Positions 58,576-64,000 of a stretch of 64,000 nt of DNA are shown here, one piece after another. How positions within the stretch are numbered: position 1 is the first letter of the stretch; each line of letters opens with the position of its first letter. This DNA comes from Nocardia spumae (GTDB lineage: Bacteria; Actinomycetota; Actinomycetes; Mycobacteriales; Mycobacteriaceae): contig NZ_JAJFZL010000001.1 of the NCBI RefSeq assembly GCF_020733635.1, forward strand, positions 3,224,001-3,288,000, given 5' to 3'. Below the pieces are notes generated by a model. That model saw nothing but the letters and a program-made list of their open reading frames with translations. It was not told where the DNA came from and searched no databases. Position numbers and translations under genes: made by a program.

Positions 58576-59013
58576 ATGTCTCTTATCGTTTCGCGGCGAG
58601 TGCGGTCGACGGCTGTGGCCGTGCTCGCCGGTTCGGCGCTCGCGGTGGGCGGGGCCGCCGGTTCGGCTCAGGCCGACGGTGACCTGCACGGCGCGATCGC
58701 CTTCTCCGACAGCACCGGTGTGGTGGCCGCGGCCGCCAACTACGCCGACGCGCCCAGCGCGGACACTGCCGCGAGGCAGCATTGCGGCCGCGGTGACTGC
58801 CGGGTGATTCTCGATTTCAGCAATGGCTGCGGCGCGGTGGCCCAGGGAGCGGACGGGCGTATCGCGGTCGGCTGGGGTCCCACCCAGGTCGAGGCGGAGA
58901 AGCAGGCCCGCGATTTCCTCGGGCCCAGCGCACCGCCCTTCCCGGATCTGGGTAGCGCCAGCCCGCGCCCGGCCACCATCGCGTTGACCAGCTGCACCGC
59001 TAACGCGCACTGA
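58576..59013 (+). CDS. secreted DUF4189 protein
   Basis: This is a 145-aa protein with an N-terminal signal peptide (SRRVRSTAVAVLAGSALAVG, cut likely after AQA). A DUF4189-like domain follows: HGAIAFSDSTGVVAAAANYA, then AARQHCGRGDCRVILDFSNG. Three cysteines in RQHCGRGDC...NGC and a fourth near the C-terminus (TSCTANAH) could form two disulfides outside the cell. ATG 58576 is the start, 105 bp after sufT. Function unknown; it is followed by a strong terminator. Confidence 0.78.
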   Translation: MSLIVSRRVRSTAVAVLAGSALAVGGAAGSAQADGDLHGAIAFSDSTGVVAAAANYADAPSADTAARQHCGRGDCRVILDFSNGCGAVAQGADGRIAVGWGPTQVEAEKQARDFLGPSAPPFPDLGSASPRPATIALTSCTANAH

Positions 59014-59050
59014 CCGTTTCGCGCTCCGGCGCGACGGCACTACCCGGCGA

Positions 59051-59081
59051 ATCGCGCCCACTCCGACGGTGTGGGCGCGAT
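59051..59081 (+). terminator. 11-bp hairpin terminator after the DUF4189 gene
   Basis: ATCGCGCCCAC (59051-59061) and GTGGGCGCGAT (59071-59081) are perfect reverse complements around a 9-nt loop, 38 bp after the stop and 46 bp before the next start. Confidence 0.8.
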
Positions 59082-59127
59082 ATCGTGGTGGACCGATCTG
59101 GATCCGGCCGAAACGGTAGGAGCAGCT

Positions 59128-60390
59128 GTGGATTTCGACATACCGCGTGATCTCACCGACTACCTGGCCGAACTGGATGCCTTCATCGAACGGGAGATCG
59201 TGCCGCTCGAGCGCGCCGACGACAACATCAGATTCTTCGATCACCGCCGCGAGGACGCGCGCACCGACTGGGAGAACGGCGGAACCCCCAGCGCCGACTG
59301 GGAAGCGCTGCTGGCCCGCGCCCGCCGGGTAGCCGACGCGGCCGGGCACTATCGGTACGCCTTCCCGCCCGAATTCGGCGGCCGCGGCGGCAGCAATCTC
59401 GATATGGCAGTCATCCGTGAGCATCTCGCTCATCGCGGGCTCGGCCTGCATTGCGACCTGCAGAACGAGCATGCGGTCGTCGCCAACAATGTGGGCCTGT
59501 TGTTGATGCTGGAATACGGTTCGCCCGAGCAGCAGGACGAGTGGGTCGAGGGGCTGGCCGCCGGTACCCGGTTCTTCGCCTTCGGCATCACCGAATCCGA
59601 ACACGGCTCCGATGCGACCCATATGGAGACTCGCGCGGTCCGCGACGGCGACGACTGGGTGATCACCGGCGAGAAGACCTGGAACAGCGGAATTCACACC
59701 GCCGACGCGGATCTCGTCTTCGCCCGCACGGCGGGCAGCCCCGGCGACGCGACCGGTATCACCGCATTCCTGGTGCCCACCGATATTCGCGGATTCACCG
59801 TGGAGGAATATCTGTGGACGTTCAACATGCCCACCGATCACGGGCGGGTGACCCTGCGTGATGTGCGGGTGGGCGCGGATGCGGTATTCGGCCCGGAGGG
59901 CCGCGGACTCGCGGTGGTGCAGCATTTCTTCAACGAGAACCGCATCCGGCAGGCCGCGTCGAGTCTGGGTGCGGCGCAGTACTGTATCGATCAGGCGGTG
60001 GCGTACGCCAAGCAGCGCAAGCCGTTCGGTAAACCGCTGGCCGAGAATCAGGCGATTCAGTTCCCCCTGGTGGAATTGCACACCCAGTGCGAGATGCTGC
60101 GGACCCTGATTCACAAGACCGCGTGGACGATGGACCGCTACGGCACCTTCGCCGCCTCCGAGCAGGTGTCGATGTGCAATTACTGGGCCAACCGGCTGTG
60201 CTGTGAGGCGGCCGATCGGGCCATGCAGGTCTACGGCGGACTCGGGTACTCCCGGCATCAGCCGTTCGAACACATCTATCGTCATCATCGCCGTTACCGA
60301 ATTACCGAGGGCGCGGAGGAGATTCAGATGCGCCGGGTGGCGGGGTATCTGTTCGGATTCATGTCCGCACGCGCTCCCAAAGGCGTGTGA
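59128..60390 (+). CDS. acyl-CoA dehydrogenase
   Basis: This is a 420-aa FAD-dependent acyl-CoA dehydrogenase. FAD and substrate contacts are in FFAFGITESEHGSDATHMET, WVITGEKTWNSGIHTADADL, RVTLRDVRVGADAVFGPEGR, QRKPFGKPLAENQAIQFPLV and the C-terminal QVYGGLGYSRHQPFEHIYRH with RRYRITEGAEEIQMRRVAG. The E in RITEGAEE is near the usual base position for long- or branched-chain enzymes. GTG 59128 follows GTAGGAG; a longer ATG frame is unsupported. The substrate is unknown. Confidence 0.9.
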   Translation: MDFDIPRDLTDYLAELDAFIEREIVPLERADDNIRFFDHRREDARTDWENGGTPSADWEALLARARRVADAAGHYRYAFPPEFGGRGGSNLDMAVIREHLAHRGLGLHCDLQNEHAVVANNVGLLLMLEYGSPEQQDEWVEGLAAGTRFFAFGITESEHGSDATHMETRAVRDGDDWVITGEKTWNSGIHTADADLVFARTAGSPGDATGITAFLVPTDIRGFTVEEYLWTFNMPTDHGRVTLRDVRVGADAVFGPEGRGLAVVQHFFNENRIRQAASSLGAAQYCIDQAVAYAKQRKPFGKPLAENQAIQFPLVELHTQCEMLRTLIHKTAWTMDRYGTFAASEQVSMCNYWANRLCCEAADRAMQVYGGLGYSRHQPFEHIYRHHRRYRITEGAEEIQMRRVAGYLFGFMSARAPKGV

Positions 60391-60409
60391 GCCGGCGGCC
60401 GGTATGAAA

Positions 60410-60442
60410 CGACCCCGCGGCCCGGGGCGGGCGGCGGGGTCG
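60410..60442. terminator. hairpin between convergent acyl-CoA dehydrogenase and RDD genes
   Basis: CGACCCCGC (60410-60418) and GCGGGGTCG (60434-60442) pair perfectly across a 15-nt GC-rich loop between convergent genes. Confidence 0.7.
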
Positions 60443-60465
60443 CGACGAGAGGCAGTAGCCGAGGG

Positions 60466-61248
60466 TTACCTCGGCGCCTGGACGACGATAGTGCCGATGA
60501 TCTTGTCGGCGAAGGTCTGGTTCTTCTCGTCCCACAGCGGCCACAGGTAGCCGAGGCCGCACAGTGCGTTGTCGAGGATGTGGCACAGCTTGCGCACGAT
60601 CGCCATGCCGAAGCCCAGCACCTGACCGTCGGCTTCCTTGATGACGCGGATACCGACGACCTTCTTACCGGGCGTCTGACCGGTGGTGCCTTCCTGGTAC
60701 AGGATCCAGAGCCCGAGACCGATGCCGACGGCGATGGCCAGCAGCAGCAGGATGATGCCGATGGCCGTCAGGCCGCCGCCGGTGCACGAGCTGGAGTACG
60801 AGTACGAGGAACTGTAGGGGTCGTCGTCGAACGAGCAGCTCACATCCTTGGTGCCGAGACCGAACGCGAGTCCGTACAGGATGCCGAACGGCACGCCGAT
60901 GATCAGCGCGTCGATCAGGTACCCCCCGACCCGGGCGAACCAGTGCGCATACGGCGCGGGCGGGCCGTACCCGGGCTGCGGATAGCCGTATCCCGGGCCG
61001 GGCGGCGGGTAGCCGGGACCCGGCTGGGGGGTGCCGTAGTTCGGTTGCGGCGCACCGTATCCCGGGGTGGGCGCGCCGTACCCCGGTGGTGGGGTGCCGT
61101 ATCCGGGCTGGGGCTGCGCGCCATATCCGGGAGGCGGGGCGGCGTATCCTGGTTGCGGTGCGCCGTATCCCGGTTGCGGGCCCGGCGGCGGATGCCCGTA
61201 GCCCGGCTGCCCCGGCTGCTGGCCGTACGGGTCCGACGGGTTGGTCAT
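60466..61248 (-). CDS. RDD-family membrane protein with Pro/Gly/Tyr repeat N-terminus
   Basis: This is a 260-aa protein. The first ~95 residues are a low-complexity array of PGYG/PPGYG/QPGYG units, and the rest is an RDD domain ([60 protein letters not shown]) with about three membrane helices. An insertion after the second helix is rich in serine and tyrosine (SSSYSYSSS) between two cysteines. RDD proteins are implicated in ion transport; the repeat may bind partners. ATG 61248 is the start. Confidence 0.85.
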   Translation of the reverse strand: MTNPSDPYGQQPGQPGYGHPPPGPQPGYGAPQPGYAAPPPGYGAQPQPGYGTPPPGYGAPTPGYGAPQPNYGTPQPGPGYPPPGPGYGYPQPGYGPPAPYAHWFARVGGYLIDALIIGVPFGILYGLAFGLGTKDVSCSFDDDPYSSSYSYSSSCTGGGLTAIGIILLLLAIAVGIGLGLWILYQEGTTGQTPGKKVVGIRVIKEADGQVLGFGMAIVRKLCHILDNALCGLGYLWPLWDEKNQTFADKIIGTIVVQAPR

Positions 61249-61441
61249 ATGCGATTCCCTCCGAAAAAATGTGGTTCGGGACGATCCGGGCCCCGACCGG
61301 GTCGAACTGTGATTGCACCGTACGGTAGCTGCCCGTCCCCGCCAAAGTATGGCCGACCCACGCGCAAACGGCGCGCCGAATCAGTCGGATATCTCACGAT
61401 TGCCGGATTTGCTGGGGCGTGGCGGTCGGGCCGCCCTGTGC

Positions 61442-62401
61442 CTACGCGCCCTTGCGAGTCTGTTTGGCCGCCTTGGGCGCCGACTTCTTCGCCGTGGATT
61501 TCGACGCACCGGATTTCGAACTCGACGCCGACTTCGTCGCCCGGCCGGTCGATTTCGTGGCCTTGCTCGCCGCCTTCTTCGTGCCGCGCCCCTCGGAGGA
61601 GGCGTCGGATTTCCCGCCGCGGCCGGTGGCTTCGAGGCTGCGCTGCAGTGCCGCCACCAGATCGACGACCTCGGCATCCTGTTGTGCCGGTTCGGGTTCC
61701 TCGTGCCGGGTGACTCGATCGGACCCGGATTCGATGGCCTCGTCGAGCATCTTCTTCAGCTCGATCTGATAGTCGTCGGTGAACTGGCCCGGATCGAAAT
61801 CCTCGGACATGCTGTCGACCAGCGTCTGCGCCATCGCCACCTCCTGGGACCGGGGTGCGGCGGCATCGTCGAGCGAGGAGAATTCCGCGGCACGGACCTC
61901 GTCCGGCCACAACAGGGTCTGCAGGACGAGCACACCGTCGCGCACGCGCAGCGCGGCCAGTCGCGTCTTCTGCCGCAGCGTGAAATGCACGAGGGCCACC
62001 CGATCGACCTGATCCAAGGTTTTCGCCAGCAACACGTACGCTTTCGGCGTCGTCGAATCGGGCTCCAGATAATAACTGCGATCGAACAGAATGGGATCGA
62101 TCTGCTCGGACGGCACGAATTGCAGGACCGGGATTTCGTGCTTCTCGGCGACCGGGAGCTTCGCGAAGTCCTCGTCGGTGAGAATCACCTTGTCACCCTC
62201 GGGCGATTCGTAGGCCTTATCGATATCGGCAAAGGCCACGGATTCCCCGCACACAGTGCAGACACGGTCGTACTTGATCCGGCCGCCGTCCTTGGCGTGG
62301 ACCTGATGAAACCTGATGTCATGGTCCTCGGTGGCGGTATAGACCTTCACCGGGACGTTCACCAGCCCGAACGCGATGGAACCCTTCCAGATCGATCGCA
62401 T
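61442..62401 (-). CDS. ku: Ku DNA-end-binding protein
   Basis: Ku binds double-strand breaks and recruits LigD for non-homologous end joining. The 319-aa protein begins MRSIWKGSIAFGLVNVPVKV. Its core has KDGGRIKYDRVCTVCGESVA, ILFDRSYYLEPDSTTPKAYV and QEVAMAQTLVDSMSEDFDPG. The C-terminal ~60 residues are Lys/Ser/Ala-rich (KKAASKATKSTGRATKSASS), like the extended tails of mycobacterial Ku that aid DNA binding. No ligD is in the window. Confidence 0.95.
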   Translation of the reverse strand: MRSIWKGSIAFGLVNVPVKVYTATEDHDIRFHQVHAKDGGRIKYDRVCTVCGESVAFADIDKAYESPEGDKVILTDEDFAKLPVAEKHEIPVLQFVPSEQIDPILFDRSYYLEPDSTTPKAYVLLAKTLDQVDRVALVHFTLRQKTRLAALRVRDGVLVLQTLLWPDEVRAAEFSSLDDAAAPRSQEVAMAQTLVDSMSEDFDPGQFTDDYQIELKKMLDEAIESGSDRVTRHEEPEPAQQDAEVVDLVAALQRSLEATGRGGKSDASSEGRGTKKAASKATKSTGRATKSASSSKSGASKSTAKKSAPKAAKQTRKGA

Positions 62402-62995
62402 CCTTAGATGCTACTGATGACCGGTTGGTTTTGTCCGGCGAAGCGGCGCGACCTGCGGGTTCGTGGTTGTTGATGAGTGTTGCCGGTTGGTGTTTGTTGC
62501 TGTTTGTGGACCTGTGACGTCCTGTGGACGTCCTGATACAGACGTCGTTTGCCCACGTGCAGTGCTATTTCGAGACCTTTCGCGCCGACAGCTGAACCGC
62601 CCGTCAGGGTCGATTCGTCGTCTTTGCATGCGTTGGCATCAATCTGCGCTACGAATACATGCGCATCTTGACATTAGCTGCCCGCTGTGTCGTTCACGTC
62701 GTCAACGTGCGGCGGCAGGATCGGGTAGATCTGCGCCGCGGGCGGCCATACGAGGGACCTGCTTGGTTGTCACTGTGGCGCCGTTGCTTCGGTGGGCCCC
62801 GCGGGCGTGGCCAGGCGGATGAGCGAGTCCACCCGTCTTTGACCGTTGTGTCCCGAGGTGCAATCGGGTTTCGGGTGTGCCGGTGGTTGGTATCGGCCGC
62901 GAATCGTCGATTTGCGTGGCGCATCGGGCCGGCGGAGCAGACGACGGCCGTTGGACCGAGATCTGTCGATACCCGTGGGCGCGTGCCGAAGACCC
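62402..62995. other. 594-bp intergenic region of lower GC upstream of ku
   Basis: The stretch is T/G-rich on the plus strand and visibly less GC-rich than its surroundings. I see three GACGTC palindromes (62516-62521, 62527-62532, 62541-62546) with a repeated GACGTCCTG, and a TTGACA hexamer at 62672. No tRNA cloverleaf or convincing gene is seen; the open frame from 62659 runs into the 3' end of the next gene and shows no recognisable feature. Confidence 0.45.
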
Positions 62996-64000
62996 CTAAT
63001 CGGCCGGTCGAAGCTCGACGAACGGGATCAGATTGCCTCTCTCATCGATGCTGTTGAGGATGTCCCGGTGAGGGACGTCGTCGACTGACCACTGATAGCG
63101 GCGAGTGAGGAGTTCTCGCAGCGCGCCTTCATTACGTACTTCGGTCCGGCCGCGCAACTTCCAGCGGGATGCCACCGCCGCCATCGATACCTGCGCGCTC
63201 ATCTCGACAGCGGCACTGTCGCAAAAAATTTCCAGCGGCACCTCCGGTGAATCAGGAGTCTCTGGTCGCATGGCCAAACTTCGGACTTTGGACGGATTAT
63301 TGAGATCTAATGTCGTTCCAGATTTCTTGATGCGCCAGTTGAATACCAGGTTCGATAGAGTGATTAAGATCTGCCAGTCAAGCCAGCCAGCGCCGCGTAG
63401 CCGCTCGATAGTAGCTCGGCTGTTCTCGTCGGCGAGAATGCGGCGGTAGGTGTACCGCAGTGTTGTGAAACCAACCTCGTACCGTTCGTGGATTGCTTGT
63501 AGTGCCTCCTTGTGGTCGTAGTCGGGGCCGGGTTTGGCTGTGGCAGTAAGGGGAGTTGCCTCCGTCGGTTTGAATTGTGCTGACGAAGCTGGGCGGGACG
63601 CTGCGGCGCATCGTTGGTAGTGCTCAGGTGAAAGAAGGCCGGCTGCCTCTTCATACGGGCGGCCCGCGAATAACTTGTGGGAAAGACCGTCTATGAACAT
63701 GGGTTCCATCAGGTCCAACAGGTCACTGGAAGGGCGGGCATTGACGACATCTAGGAGCTGGAAGGCCCGCGATGCCGCGACTGCGCTGTTCGGCTGGTCA
63801 CTGAGGATGTGGGCTGGCAATCTAATGGTGACCGCGGGTTCGGGTGAGGATAGGTCGACGGTGAAGCTGTCGGTTTCGTAGCCGTCGTCACCTCCGACTT
63901 CGACGTTGATTCGCACAGTGCTCTTGATCAACACGGGGTCGCGCGTCGCGATGTCTGCGAGAAACACCTGGAAGGTACCGCAGAGCCCTTCGGCGCCCAG
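62996..64000 (-). CDS. unrecognised protein, N-terminus beyond the window
   Basis: This is an open frame running from the right edge to TAG/TGA at 62996, at least 334 residues (the frame is still open at base 64000; a GTG at 63967 is possible but not compelling). I recognise no family. There is an N-terminal beta-rich portion (VRINVEVGGDDGYETDSFTV), a middle linker with Ala/Pro/Thr, and a helical part with HKEALQAIHERYEVGFTTLR and LRGAGWLDWQILITLSNLVF. Codon use and GC are clearly lower than neighbouring genes, suggesting acquisition by transfer. It follows a long non-coding stretch beside ku. Confidence 0.6.
   Translation of the reverse strand: MGAEGLCGTFQVFLADIATRDPVLIKSTVRINVEVGGDDGYETDSFTVDLSSPEPAVTIRLPAHILSDQPNSAVAASRAFQLLDVVNARPSSDLLDLMEPMFIDGLSHKLFAGRPYEEAAGLLSPEHYQRCAAASRPASSAQFKPTEATPLTATAKPGPDYDHKEALQAIHERYEVGFTTLRYTYRRILADENSRATIERLRGAGWLDWQILITLSNLVFNWRIKKSGTTLDLNNPSKVRSLAMRPETPDSPEVPLEIFCDSAAVEMSAQVSMAAVASRWKLRGRTEVRNEGALRELLTRRYQWSVDDVPHRDILNSIDERGNLIPFVELRPAD

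Noticed and set aside
62659..63057. 132-codon plus-strand frame near the right edge
   Set aside because: It overlaps the 3' end of the unknown minus-strand gene, shows no domain or ribosome site, and its composition is unlike either neighbour.

Overview
The window is about 64 kb of GC-rich actinobacterial chromosome, most likely from Nocardia or a close relative in the Mycobacteriales. Three things point there: whiA, a mycothione reductase-like enzyme and the arabinan/lipomannan mannosyltransferase MptB; a gene order that follows the M. tuberculosis Rv1420-Rv1466 segment; and GTG/TTG starts with high GC at third codon positions. No rRNA, tRNA, CRISPR array, transposase or integrase was recognised.

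Layout. (1) 1-7.2 kb: a BASS-type transporter divergent from a LysR regulator, then uvrC and the overlapping rapZ-yvcK-whiA cluster. (2) 7.5-10.6 kb: the gap-pgk-tpiA glycolytic operon, closed by a perfect 15-bp hairpin. (3) 10.6-26.6 kb: an accessory block between tpiA and secG, which are normally neighbours. It holds a DUF574 methyltransferase, a P450, a fused alpha/beta 2-oxoacid dehydrogenase E1, an LLM monooxygenase/FMN reductase pair, a 16-bp tandem repeat made of Shine-Dalgarno sequences with two tiny ORFs, two disulfide oxidoreductases, a CqsA-like alpha-hydroxyketone autoinducer synthase, a CsbD protein, and a TetR-old yellow enzyme-SDR operon. (4) 26.6-31.8 kb: secG, an MFS exporter divergent from a LysR regulator, a flavin reductase, an SDR and an epoxide-hydrolase-like enzyme sharing a KstR-like box, and a tautomerase-like protein. 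(5) 31.8-38.3 kb: the pentose-phosphate operon tkt-tal-zwf-opcA-pgl, read leftward. (6) 38.7-50.1 kb: ctaB, an unknown membrane protein, a truncated flavoprotein monooxygenase next to a broken tetR, a quinone reductase, a secreted cyclohexadienyl dehydratase-like protein, a methyltransferase, an FmdB zinc ribbon, a phosphotransferase, ctaA and an ABC-2 exporter. (7) 50.1-58.5 kb: mptB divergent from sufR-sufB-sufD-sufC-sufS-sufU-sufT, with a recognisable SufR operator. (8) 58.5-64 kb: a secreted DUF4189 protein, an acyl-CoA dehydrogenase, an RDD membrane protein, Ku, and at the right edge an unrecognised gene of visibly lower GC.

The conserved genes cover central carbon flux (glycolysis, pentose phosphate), its regulation (RapZ/YvcK/WhiA), respiration (haem O and haem A synthesis), Fe-S cluster assembly and DNA repair. 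The accessory genes are mostly flavin-, NADPH- or thiol-dependent redox enzymes with local regulators. The most unusual single gene is the orphan CqsA-like synthase at 20.9-22.0 kb. All functional calls come from reading motifs and gene order; no database search was run.
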